Assembly (NCBI GenBank): GCA_017556565.1
Contig: JAFYMQ010000107.1
Span: forward strand, 1-9,417
Source of the DNA: Clostridia bacterium
GTDB taxonomy: Bacteria; Bacillota; Clostridia; Oscillospirales; Butyricicoccaceae
Direction: 5' to 3'
Length of the DNA stretch: 9,417 bases
Both the position numbers and the translations under genes were made by a program. The notes below the pieces were generated by a model. It saw only the letters and a list, made by a program, of their open reading frames with translations, did no database searches and was not told where the DNA came from. Numbering within the stretch: position 1 is the stretch's first letter; each line of letters starts with the position of its first letter. Below are positions 1-7,430 of the stretch, piece after piece.

Positions 1-170
1 ACAACGTCGTGGAGTATGGCAGCTGCGATCAGATCCTGATCATCGGTCATAGAACTGACAATGACCGCAGCCTCCATGGGATGCATAATATAGGGTGATT
101 CACTTTTTTTTCGGCGCATGCCATCGTGGGCTTTTGCGGCAAAAATCAGAGCTTCTGTTACAAGTTCCAT
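1..170 (-). CDS. RelA/SpoT-like HD-domain hydrolase, N-terminal fragment
   Basis: Reverse-strand translation from ATG at 170 gives 56 codons that run off the left edge. The fragment contains FAAKAHDGMRRKK, PYIMHP (H30) and an HD doublet at H54-D55 followed by VV. This A-x-x-AH-x-G-x-x-RK / PY-x-x-HP / LLHD-V-V layout is the signature of the metal-dependent HD domain of SpoT and small alarmone hydrolases (MESH1 type), which remove pyrophosphate from (p)ppGpp. Only the start is visible, so I cannot tell a stand-alone hydrolase of about 170-200 residues from a longer Rel protein, and the substrate is inferred. The start overlaps the stop of the upstream STAS gene as TAATG (172-168), a classic coupling arrangement, so the two proteins are probably made in step. 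Very confident of the HD family, less so of the exact substrate. Confidence 0.82.
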   Translation of the reverse strand, partial: MELVTEALIFAAKAHDGMRRKKSESPYIMHPMEAAVIVSSMTDDQDLIAAAILHDV

Positions 171-466
171 TATTCGATAATCAGAATATCGGCAAAACCG
201 GTCATTTCAAATACTTCCATGACCTCTGCGCATACGTTTCTGAGCTTCATGGAGCCGGTCTTCTGCATCTTCTTCTGTGCGCTGAGGAGTACTCGCAGAC
301 CTGCGCTGGAAATATATTCCAGACCTTTCATATCCAGTACAAGCTTTGCACCTTCGGGAATGTCGTTGCAGATTGTTTTGTCCAGGACGGGAGCGGTGCT
401 GGTATCAAGTCTTCCGGTTATTTCGATAACTGTGGACCCGTCTGCTTTTTTGATCTCGATAGTCAT
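170..466 (-). CDS. STAS-domain anti-sigma factor antagonist (SpoIIAA/RsbV type)
   Basis: This 98-residue protein is one complete STAS domain, the usual size for SpoIIAA and RsbV. In that family the unphosphorylated form binds an anti-sigma kinase and frees its target; phosphorylation of one Ser breaks the interaction, and a PP2C phosphatase restores it. Visible features are ITGRLDTSTAP at residues 16-26 and LDMKGLEYISSAGLRVLL at 44-61. Aligning by eye to B. subtilis SpoIIAA (FMDSSG, Ser58), Ser54 is the likely phosphosite; the preceding Asp is replaced by Ser53. A good ribosome binding site (AGGAGAAAGAG) precedes the ATG. It begins 18 bp after the phosphatase/ATPase gene, its obvious partner, and its stop overlaps the start of an HD hydrolase. 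The final target (sigma factor or other) is not in this window. Confidence 0.9.
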   Translation of the reverse strand: MTIEIKKADGSTVIEITGRLDTSTAPVLDKTICNDIPEGAKLVLDMKGLEYISSAGLRVLLSAQKKMQKTGSMKLRNVCAEVMEVFEMTGFADILIIE

Positions 467-484
467 TCTCTCTTTCTCCTTTTT

Positions 485-3322
485 TTATATTTTTTTAATC
501 ATTGTCAGGATGTTTTTGCCGTTTTCGTAGGAATAGGTGACAGAATCCATGGTCTTTTTTACGATGAATATGCCAAGACCGCCGATCTGCCGCTCTTCTA
601 TGGACAGGGTTATATCGGGGTCGGGCTTTTTCAAAGGATCAAAGGGCATACCGTCATCGGAGAGCACGAATGTCACGTCACGGGTATCTTTGTCAAATCC
701 GATATCCAAAACAGCCGTGCCGTTGCCATCTGCATATGCGTAGTGGGCAACGTTGACGAACACCTCTTCGATGGCTACGCAGATTGCGGTGGTGTTCTTC
801 ATGGAGCATTCGTAGCTTTCCAGCTGCTCTTCTACAAACTCGAGCACGTCAGACAGCATGTCGGTGTTTGCGGGAAAGGTCTTGCTTATCATAGCTGCGC
901 CTCCTTTGCGGGGCTTATAGTCAAACATAAGCATGGTAATATCGTCAAACTGAGGAGCCTCGCCAACGAACTCATCGATATCGGCTTTCAGTGCGGGCAG
1001 CAGTTCGGTAGCCTCTGCGGTAGCGTTACGGTTCATAAATGCCAGCAGTCTGTCCTCACCGTAGAGCGTTGATTCGGTGTTGGTTGCCTCGGGCACACCG
1101 TCGGTGTAGAGGAACAGGCGGTCACCGGGCTTGAGATCAAGCTCGTTTACGCGGTAACGGAATCCCTCAATACCTGCCAGAACAAATCCTGCACGTGCAC
1201 GCAGATACTCGAACGACCCGTCGGCACGCTTGAGCAGGGGAGGATTGTGACCTGCGTTGGCATACTTAATATGTCCGGTCTCAAGATCCAGAATACCCAT
1301 CCATGAGGTTACGAACATATCTGCTTCGTTGTTTTCGCAGAGCTTTTCGTTTGCCAGAGTAAAGATATCGTTTACTTCCAGACCTCTCTCGGCAAGATCT
1401 TTGATGATGGTCTTTGCGGTCATCATGAACATTGCGGCGGGGATTCCCTTGCCCGACACGTCAGCGGCAAGGAATGCCACGGTAGTATCGTTGAGCTTGT
1501 AGAAGTCATAAAAGTCACCGCCGACTTCTTTTGCTGCGATCATCTTGGCGTATATCTTGTAGTCATCGCCGTCGGGGAAGTTTGTAGGCAGAGCAGAGAG
1601 CTGTATCTGCTTTGCGTATTCAAGCTCCTTGTCGATACGTGCGGCAGCCTCGGCAATATACCGCTTGAGGGTTGCAACAGTCGAGTTGATATCATCGGAG
1701 AGGGATGCAAACTCCTCGTTGGATCGTACGTCAACCGTTACGTTGAGGTCACCGTCGGTGATTCTTGCAAGGGTGTCGTTTATCTTCTTCAGGTTATTTA
1801 TGATTACCCGTTTGATGAGGATATATACAAATACGAACAGTGCGGCAAAAATCAGCACCTGCATAAAGATACTTGTATAAATAGACGCATCGCGCATGAA
1901 CATTGCCTCATCCTGGGGCAAGGCGGCGATAATGCAGTAACCCTCAACAAACTTGAATACGTACATGTGTCTTTCGGTAAGCTCGGTCCCGGGAATTACC
2001 ACGTTGGCGTAGTCCATCTTGCTGGAATGCTTGCCTGCAAGCATTTCTGCGGGGGGAAGGATACCTATATCCGAGATATGGCTGCCTGAGTAGCTGTCGT
2101 TTGTGACCAGATTAAGACTCTCGTCGCAGATAGCGATAAATCCGCCTGTGCCTACGTGTCTGTTCTGGGTAACGTCAATGACGAACTCGTTGAGCATTTT
2201 ATGGAACTGCTCGGCATCGTATCCCACCTGAATAAATCCGCCTGCGGACAGCTTTATGGCAGCGTATTTTCTCCATACGGAGGGATCGTTGCCTTTGGGA
2301 GCGTATTCCTGTACGTATGTATCCTGCACCTTGAGCATATCGACAAACTCTTTGGACTGCTCTGTGCTGTTCATATCGAACTCGTTGACAAGTTCTGTTT
2401 CGGTGGACTTGATGATCATGCCCGTATTGGATACGATATGTATCTCCTTGACACCGTATTTGTCGGCTATTTCGCTCATGGAGATGTTGCGGTTTCGCTC
2501 ATAAACCATCTTGATATCTTCGGCGATGGAAAGAAGCTGCTGATCGGATCGGTCTTTAATATCCTTTTGGGCATCGTTGATAGCGGTTGTGAATATTTCC
2601 TGTGTTTCGATCTTTACCATGCCGTTCTGCAGCACGTAGGTAAATGTACTGGTAATAAGATAGGCAATGACGATACATGCAAGCAGCCAGCGCTGGAATG
2701 TATGTGCAATACGCTCGGAGCCTTTGTCGCGGTCGGTGCGCTCATGGCTAAGTGTGGAAATTATGATGATTGCCACGCCAACAGCCACAGCATTGCCCAG
2801 TATCATGGGGAAGGTCGCACCCTTGACAAACTCAAAAGCATAAGAGGAGTCTCTCATATTGGTCAGGAATATGAGGATCATATGTATGACCTCACATACT
2901 ACTGCGATACATACTCCGTAGCCCCAGGTAGGCTTTTTGTTGTCGAACATCAGCTTTCTCAGTCCGGCAGCCATCAGACCTGCCAGTATGGTAGCAACAC
3001 TGCATGCCACTCTGGTGTATGTTCCTGCGCCCCAGAATACCGAGAACCAGCGGTACAGACCGCCTATAAGACCGGATATGACACCGGCAGGCCCGCCGAA
3101 TATAAGACCCGCGGACAAAGGTGCTGCGTCACGGACGTTTACAACAGTACCCAGCAATTCCACGCCGTAGCTTGATGCAAATGCCGACACCAGACCAAAC
3201 AGTATACCGATGATGATCTGCTTGGTCATGTAGGGCAGCTTGTTTGCCTTGGTGTACTTGTCTGCCAGATAAATTGTAAGCACAAGGATGCTGTTAAGCA
3301 ATATGGGGATTATAAGTCTCAT
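485..3322 (-). CDS. Membrane sensor with SpoIIE/PP2C phosphatase and RsbW-like ATPase domains
   Basis: This is a 945-residue multidomain signalling protein. Residues 1-193 are a multi-pass membrane region with NVRDAAPLSAG and GLIGGLYRW, typical of the LytS/5TMR-LYT module. A further helix (about 211-231) leads into an extracytoplasmic region (about 232-480) that looks like a Cache-type sensor (GGFIAICDES, residues 392-401). A helix at about 481-503 and a HAMP linker (about 504-556) follow. The PP2C phosphatase spans about 565-803, with probable metal-binding residues D603 (GGDFYDF), D621 (DVSGKG), D741 (YTDG) and D794 (FDDITML), spaced much as in SpoIIE. The end (about 812-945) is an RsbW/SpoIIAB-like ATPase fold with N-box E853 and N857, DDG at 889-891 and GGLG at 914-917. 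By family it would dephosphorylate, and perhaps also phosphorylate or bind, the STAS protein encoded 18 bp downstream. The ligand is unknown. GGAGG lies just before the ATG. Confidence 0.9.
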   Translation of the reverse strand: MRLIIPILLNSILVLTIYLADKYTKANKLPYMTKQIIIGILFGLVSAFASSYGVELLGTVVNVRDAAPLSAGLIFGGPAGVISGLIGGLYRWFSVFWGAGTYTRVACSVATILAGLMAAGLRKLMFDNKKPTWGYGVCIAVVCEVIHMILIFLTNMRDSSYAFEFVKGATFPMILGNAVAVGVAIIIISTLSHERTDRDKGSERIAHTFQRWLLACIVIAYLITSTFTYVLQNGMVKIETQEIFTTAINDAQKDIKDRSDQQLLSIAEDIKMVYERNRNISMSEIADKYGVKEIHIVSNTGMIIKSTETELVNEFDMNSTEQSKEFVDMLKVQDTYVQEYAPKGNDPSVWRKYAAIKLSAGGFIQVGYDAEQFHKMLNEFVIDVTQNRHVGTGGFIAICDESLNLVTNDSYSGSHISDIGILPPAEMLAGKHSSKMDYANVVIPGTELTERHMYVFKFVEGYCIIAALPQDEAMFMRDASIYTSIFMQVLIFAALFVFVYILIKRVIINNLKKINDTLARITDGDLNVTVDVRSNEEFASLSDDINSTVATLKRYIAEAAARIDKELEYAKQIQLSALPTNFPDGDDYKIYAKMIAAKEVGGDFYDFYKLNDTTVAFLAADVSGKGIPAAMFMMTAKTIIKDLAERGLEVNDIFTLANEKLCENNEADMFVTSWMGILDLETGHIKYANAGHNPPLLKRADGSFEYLRARAGFVLAGIEGFRYRVNELDLKPGDRLFLYTDGVPEATNTESTLYGEDRLLAFMNRNATAEATELLPALKADIDEFVGEAPQFDDITMLMFDYKPRKGGAAMISKTFPANTDMLSDVLEFVEEQLESYECSMKNTTAICVAIEEVFVNVAHYAYADGNGTAVLDIGFDKDTRDVTFVLSDDGMPFDPLKKPDPDITLSIEERQIGGLGIFIVKKTMDSVTYSYENGKNILTMIKKI

Positions 3323-3340
3323 TCAGAAGCCTCCATGCAG

Positions 3341-4294
3341 TTATTTTGTTATCATCCACTGTATGAATGCAGCCATCAGGTCGCCGATGATGCCGATGAA
3401 CAGGAGCAGCACAAGATAGAGGAACATACTGCTGCGGCTGATCGAATTGGCAGAAATATTGTAGTAGAAGTTATAGTGACCGTTTAAGTTTGTTTCACGG
3501 CTCTGCTGCCACTGATATGTGATGACGTCCTCACAGTTATAGTCAGAGGGCAGATATTTTGAGTACAGATCGTTTTCCATACGGCGGATGCGGTAGGTGT
3601 TGCTGTCGTTGAGCTCATAATTCTCGTCAATGGATATGGTTATTACGGCTTTTTTCAGCTTCTGACGATGAAATACACCGATTCTGGTGATCTCTTCGGG
3701 CAGCAGTCTGGACTCGTTGATACGGATGGAGTAGCCGTATTTTTCCGAGATTATGGGTGTGGTGATCAGATCTCTCAGTCTGCTGAGGATCTTGCCCATG
3801 TCAACGCTGGGCTTGAATATCTCATCCAGCGACTTATGGGGCATACGCCAGATAAAATATGCCTCGTCATTGTCAATATAGGGAAGAAGCTGGTCAAAAT
3901 CGATGGTAATAAGTGTGCCGTGTGCCAGCTCTTTCAGCTGATAATCCAGCGTGCTGATGTGCACGATATCCATGGTCTTGCCGTTGTAGGCTACCTCGGA
4001 GGTGCATCTGTTTTTCATAAAATCTATGATGCAGGCGGCGCTGAATGTTGCCTGCAGGATCTTTGTGTCTCTGAAACGCAGAGATACGTCCTCGATATCC
4101 TCCTCTGTAACAACAAACGGGATATATACGTTCAGTGCCTTGCTGGATTTTATACCGATTATATGGAGTGCCAGATCCACGTAGCTTTTGCCTTTGGGGT
4201 TTACCCAGTTGTTTATGTAGACGGTACTTGTATCATCACCGTCTATCCATATCGCCCAACCGTCGTCGGCGAACTTTCTCTCTTTTTTGGCCAT
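3341..4294 (-). CDS. Unknown protein with C-terminal membrane anchor, in signalling operon
   Basis: I do not recognise this 317-residue protein. It starts MAKKERKFADDGWAIWIDGDD, is soluble-looking and mixed alpha/beta for about 285 residues, and ends in one strongly hydrophobic segment (about 290-313, SSMFLYLVLLLFIGIIGDL) with a short tail. There is no signal peptide, which suggests a cytoplasmic domain held to the inner face of the membrane. The reading frame stays open upstream to an ATG at 4399, but that stretch lies inside guaD. The ATG at 4294 has an AAAAGGGGG ribosome site nine bases upstream and is the sensible start. It sits 16 bp after guaD and 18 bp before the sensor phosphatase gene, so it is likely cotranscribed with both. 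Being anchored in the same membrane as the sensor, it could modulate it, but this is inference from position only. Confidence 0.75.
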   Translation of the reverse strand: MAKKERKFADDGWAIWIDGDDTSTVYINNWVNPKGKSYVDLALHIIGIKSSKALNVYIPFVVTEEDIEDVSLRFRDTKILQATFSAACIIDFMKNRCTSEVAYNGKTMDIVHISTLDYQLKELAHGTLITIDFDQLLPYIDNDEAYFIWRMPHKSLDEIFKPSVDMGKILSRLRDLITTPIISEKYGYSIRINESRLLPEEITRIGVFHRQKLKKAVITISIDENYELNDSNTYRIRRMENDLYSKYLPSDYNCEDVITYQWQQSRETNLNGHYNFYYNISANSISRSSMFLYLVLLLFIGIIGDLMAAFIQWMITK

Positions 4295-4303
4295 GATTAT
4301 GCG

Positions 4304-4312
4304 CCCCCTTTT
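4304..4312 (-). promoter_or_regulatory. Ribosome binding site deciding the start at 4294
   Basis: On the minus strand this reads AAAAGGGGG, ending nine bases before the ATG at 4294. It supports that ATG over the upstream ATG at 4399, which would place the first 35 codons inside the end of guaD. Confidence 0.6.
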
Positions 4313-5606
4313 ATATAATATTGTAACCCGAAACAAACTTTGCTGCAATATTTTTTTCGTCCAGACCAAGATAAACGGCCCGCTCCATCCGCTCTGCAAG
4401 GGTCAGCGGCTGGGGATGGCGAAGAACACTGTCGTCCATTACGACTGCATCAAACTGATACCCGGGCAAAAAGCTGCCCACCTTGCCGAAAAATGCGCCG
4501 CCGCCCATGGTTGCCAGATAAAATGCCTCGGAAAATATAAGCGGTCTTACCGACTCATCAACCATCCTGAAATACATCTTGGATACCTGTATTGCGTCGG
4601 TGATAGCCCTGAATACAGATTCGCTGTGTCCGCCTGCTATATCTGTGCCGAGACCGATGTTCAGTCCCAGATCAAGATACTTGCGGATAGGTGCTATACC
4701 CGAGGTCAGGTTCATATTGGATGCAGGACAGTGGGCAACGAACACACCGTTTTTGCGCATCAGCCCGACCTCTTCATCGCTTGACCATACACAGTGAGCC
4801 ATTACGGTTTTTACGTCGGTGTTTATATCGTCGTTTTTGCCGAACAGATCGTACTCGTTGTAAGAATCTCCGTAAAACTCATTGTCGGGCCTCAAAAATC
4901 TTACAAACTCAATCTCGCCCTTGCTCTCTGACAGATGGGACTGTACAGGTATGCCGTAAGCCATCTGTATCTCGCGCAGTTCTTCCATCAGCTTGTCTGT
5001 GCAGCAGGGGATGAATCGGGGCGTGAGAATAGGCAGGGTGTTTTTATATTTATCCTTGACCGCATTTATCCAGCCAAAGGTGGTATATGCAGAAATATCG
5101 GCATTCTTTTCGGTCAGAGCCTCGCTTGCCTCTCTGTCCATATTGACCTTGCCCACATAGCTGACAAGCCCGCTCTTTTCCATCAGGTCCATAAGCAGCT
5201 CGGTAGCGTATCTGTGCCGTGTGGCAAATATGCATGCTCTCGTGGTAGCGCCTTTTTTCAGCGCATCAACAAATATCCCGTAGGCTTTTTCGGCATAGGC
5301 GAGATCTTCGTATTTTTCCTCCTCGGGAAAGGTATACCGATTGAGCCAATCCATCAGCTCAAGATCCATACACATTCCGCGGAATGCATACTGCGGCGCA
5401 TGGATGTGCAGATCCACCATTCCGGGGAAGATCAGCATGTCTCCATAGTCATACAGGGGCAGATGGGCATATTTTTGGGGCAGTGTGTCAAACACCCCCT
5501 CGGAAACTCCGTCTACACAAACCGCATATGCATGCTCATGCAGATCAAGCTGACTTGGTGTGATAGTTTGGCAGATATTACCCTTTATGACAAAACTTTT
5601 ACTCAT
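4311..5606 (-). CDS. guaD: Guanine deaminase
   Basis: This 431-residue amidohydrolase is full length for the family. It hydrolyses guanine to xanthine and ammonia in the cytoplasm (purine salvage and catabolism, EC 3.5.4.3). Evidence for the superfamily is PGMVDLHIHAPQ (H67 and H69, metal ligands), QSHLSE (H224, E227), MAHCVW (H271) and GLGTDIAGG (D322). Evidence for guanine deaminase rather than another deaminase is HAPQYAFRGMCMDLELMDWL followed by YTFPEE, plus TPRFIPCC at 195-202, all hallmarks of GuaD. AAAGGGAGAATGATCGGGT precedes the ATG, a usable ribosome site with longish spacing. It lies 57 bp after an unknown gene and 16 bp before the membrane-anchored unknown gene. No guanine permease or xanthine dehydrogenase is seen nearby, so the salvage pathway is not clustered here. 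Confidence 0.93.
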   Translation of the reverse strand: MSKSFVIKGNICQTITPSQLDLHEHAYAVCVDGVSEGVFDTLPQKYAHLPLYDYGDMLIFPGMVDLHIHAPQYAFRGMCMDLELMDWLNRYTFPEEEKYEDLAYAEKAYGIFVDALKKGATTRACIFATRHRYATELLMDLMEKSGLVSYVGKVNMDREASEALTEKNADISAYTTFGWINAVKDKYKNTLPILTPRFIPCCTDKLMEELREIQMAYGIPVQSHLSESKGEIEFVRFLRPDNEFYGDSYNEYDLFGKNDDINTDVKTVMAHCVWSSDEEVGLMRKNGVFVAHCPASNMNLTSGIAPIRKYLDLGLNIGLGTDIAGGHSESVFRAITDAIQVSKMYFRMVDESVRPLIFSEAFYLATMGGGAFFGKVGSFLPGYQFDAVVMDDSVLRHPQPLTLAERMERAVYLGLDEKNIAAKFVSGYNII

Positions 5607-5663
5607 ACCCGATCATTCTCCCTTTGGGTTTATGACTGATTTATCCACGTGCCGCTCATTGAG

Positions 5664-6632
5664 TCAATTAACTGCCTTGTCGCAATGCAGCATCTGCTGC
5701 CTTCTCACGATTTTTGAATCAGGCTTATAGTACGGCGCAGGACCCTCAAACTCCTTGTCACCAATCGACATATCGGCGCGCACAGCCGACTCATATACGG
5801 ACGTTTTGATAAACGGAAGCCTGATTCTGGCACAGGGGATCAAAAATCTCGCGTGATATTCCACCTCGGCGGCAAAAGAATATATTGATGTGTTGCCTGT
5901 ATGGGTCGCCAGTATAGCGGCGGCCTCATACCCGTCGGGGGAGGCGGGGTCTTTTATATATATTTTGTTGTTGTCGCAAATTACCCTCTCGGCGCTTTTA
6001 TTCAGTCGGGCTATAAACTCGGGCAGTCTGGATGCCTTTTTTGAGTGTTTGCCCAAGTTTTGCTTGTATTGATCGGGCAGCTCCAGACAGCCGTTTTGTG
6101 CATATGAGGCAATATGCCTGATGTACAACTGAGCCACAAGATAAGCGCCGCAGGAGTCGGGTGAGACAAAATAGCGCTTTATTGCATTGTGGTGGCGCTG
6201 GCCTCTGTGGGCGACCACGCGGTTGATCTCTCGGTTGAGAGCGGTGCGGTTTTGGTCATCGGGATTGCACAGACAGGATATAAGCGCCTCACAGTCAAAT
6301 GGTACAAAGCTGATTGTCACGCCGGGTGTGTCACCGTCGGCAGGGCGGCCGTCTTGGGCATCCTGCTCCTGCTCGCGGAGCTTTAACAGACTGTATACGT
6401 GGCTGTCGCCATCGGCCACCGCGTACAAAAACCAGTCGTCAAAAAAATTGTCGCACTCAAGCCTCTGTCCGTCACCGGATAAAAAGTCAAATATTTCCCG
6501 CTCGCCGAGTATCGCGGAAATCGGCTTGTAAATGAGCCAAAATCCATCTTGAGTGGATAGGATATCCGACTCTTTTATGCAGTTTTGGTCTTTCAGCTGA
6601 GTGAATATCTTGGGCAGATGATTCTTGTCCAT
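5664..6632 (-). CDS. Hypothetical protein, 322 residues, no recognised family
   Basis: I do not recognise this protein. It begins MDKNHLPKIFTQLKDQ, has no signal peptide or membrane helix, and is probably cytoplasmic. A hydrophilic acidic stretch (about 85-103, with EQEQDAQDGRPADG) may link an N-terminal part (1-85) to a larger part (105-322). The larger part holds a basic, His-rich patch near 135-155 (NREINRVVAHRGQRHHNAIKR). The C-terminal end is basic. The start at 6632 follows AGAGTAGG at suitable spacing. It sits 69 bp downstream of the second sortase gene and 57 bp upstream of guaD. It has no visible functional tie to either and could be read from its own weak promoter or by run-through. 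That it is a real gene rests on its length, its orientation and the ribosome site. Confidence 0.65.
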   Translation of the reverse strand: MDKNHLPKIFTQLKDQNCIKESDILSTQDGFWLIYKPISAILGEREIFDFLSGDGQRLECDNFFDDWFLYAVADGDSHVYSLLKLREQEQDAQDGRPADGDTPGVTISFVPFDCEALISCLCNPDDQNRTALNREINRVVAHRGQRHHNAIKRYFVSPDSCGAYLVAQLYIRHIASYAQNGCLELPDQYKQNLGKHSKKASRLPEFIARLNKSAERVICDNNKIYIKDPASPDGYEAAAILATHTGNTSIYSFAAEVEYHARFLIPCARIRLPFIKTSVYESAVRADMSIGDKEFEGPAPYYKPDSKIVRRQQMLHCDKAVN

Positions 6633-6652
6633 ACAAACCTACTCTTTACGTC

Positions 6653-6658
6653 ATAATA
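6653..6658 (-). promoter_or_regulatory. Possible -10 box (TATTAT) upstream of the 322-residue gene
   Basis: On the minus strand TATTAT lies about 20 bases before the ATG at 6632, in the longest gap (69 bp) between minus-strand genes. No convincing -35 is found at 16-18 bases, and there is no extended -10 TG. This is only a weak candidate for a promoter separating the sortase locus from the downstream genes. Confidence 0.2.
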
Positions 6659-6701
6659 TGTTTATGCAAAAGGGGAGAGCATATCCTTCGGGTTCGGTCT
6701 G

Positions 6702-7430
6702 TCAGTTGGTAATCGCATTGCAGCGCACGGTAACTTTACCCGTGCCGCCGCCGGGAGTGCAGGTGTACAGAGACAAATCAAAGCCGCTTGTTATCATCTG
6801 CTCGGTGGCATCATCGGACAGGGTTTCCAGCAGTACGACCTCATAATAGTGAGCAGTACCGCTCACGTCGGTCAACAGAATAATATCACCGGGCTGCAGC
6901 TCGGGAAACCGCTTGAAATGTGCTCTGTAATTGTGCCCCGCGATAACAAAGTTCTCTTCATAATAGCTGCCGTAATAGACGCAGGGCGCAACCTTGAGCT
7001 TGGGGTAGCTCCAATCGGTCAGCACGGGCAGCTCAAGATTGAGCACGGGTATGGACAGTATGCCTATACACTCGTAGTCGTCGACCTTGGTCGTGGGCAT
7101 TTGGGGGACAGCGGGAGTATCTTCCTGCTGCGGCTCGGTTTGTTCGTCGAGCACGGTCTCACTCGTATCGGGCACGGAAGGCGCGGGCTCAGTATCCTCT
7201 ATACTGCCGCTGCCGGTTTGCGTATCCGAGGCGGCATCGTTGCCGGCAGCCGAATCATCGGGGAGAGTGCTATCCTTGTTGGGAATCTGCAGCTGAACGT
7301 CCTGCAATATACGCAGTGATTCACTCTCTGCGTGCCTGTCCTCCCATCGGTTGTAGAGTATCAGACCCACAGATGAGGCAAGCAGGCATATGCCGAGAGC
7401 AATGCACAAAACACCTGTTTTCTTACCCAT
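6702..7430 (-). CDS. Sortase family transpeptidase with an altered active site
   Basis: This 242-residue membrane-anchored sortase joins surface proteins to the wall or to each other after cleaving a C-terminal sorting motif. Residues 5-26 form an N-terminal signal anchor; 31-116 is an acidic, Pro/Ser/Thr-rich linker; the catalytic beta-barrel starts near 119 (ECIGILSIPVLNLELPVL). H166 (VIAGHNY) and C224 (LYTCTPGG) are the expected catalytic His and Cys. The catalytic Arg, expected in R-V-T-V-R-C, is Lys here (K232, codon 6735-6737) if aligned with R-L-L-V-R-G of the neighbouring class C sortase; R236 is a conceivable substitute. The class is not clear: it lacks the C-terminal helix of class C. 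The start at 7430 is chosen because it overlaps the previous gene by 8 bp and begins the membrane anchor; the frame is open upstream, but that part lies inside the preceding gene. The ribosome site is weak, so coupling is likely. Confidence 0.85.
   Translation of the reverse strand: MGKKTGVLCIALGICLLASSVGLILYNRWEDRHAESESLRILQDVQLQIPNKDSTLPDDSAAGNDAASDTQTGSGSIEDTEPAPSVPDTSETVLDEQTEPQQEDTPAVPQMPTTKVDDYECIGILSIPVLNLELPVLTDWSYPKLKVAPCVYYGSYYEENFVIAGHNYRAHFKRFPELQPGDIILLTDVSGTAHYYEVVLLETLSDDATEQMITSGFDLSLYTCTPGGGTGKVTVRCNAITN

Noticed and set aside
95..1072. Long plus-strand open frame opposite the phosphatase gene
   Set aside because: It is antisense to the STAS and phosphatase/ATPase genes, whose domains are clear. 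Its translation is Cys/His/Phe-rich with no family motif and no ribosome site.
2156..3175. Long plus-strand open frame opposite the sensor's membrane region
   Set aside because: It mirrors the LytS-like and Cache-like coding sequence on the other strand and has no recognisable protein features.
4295..4399. N-terminal extension of the tail-anchored protein to ATG 4399
   Set aside because: The extra 35 codons overlap the end of guaD in another frame, and the ATG at 4294 has its own ribosome site.
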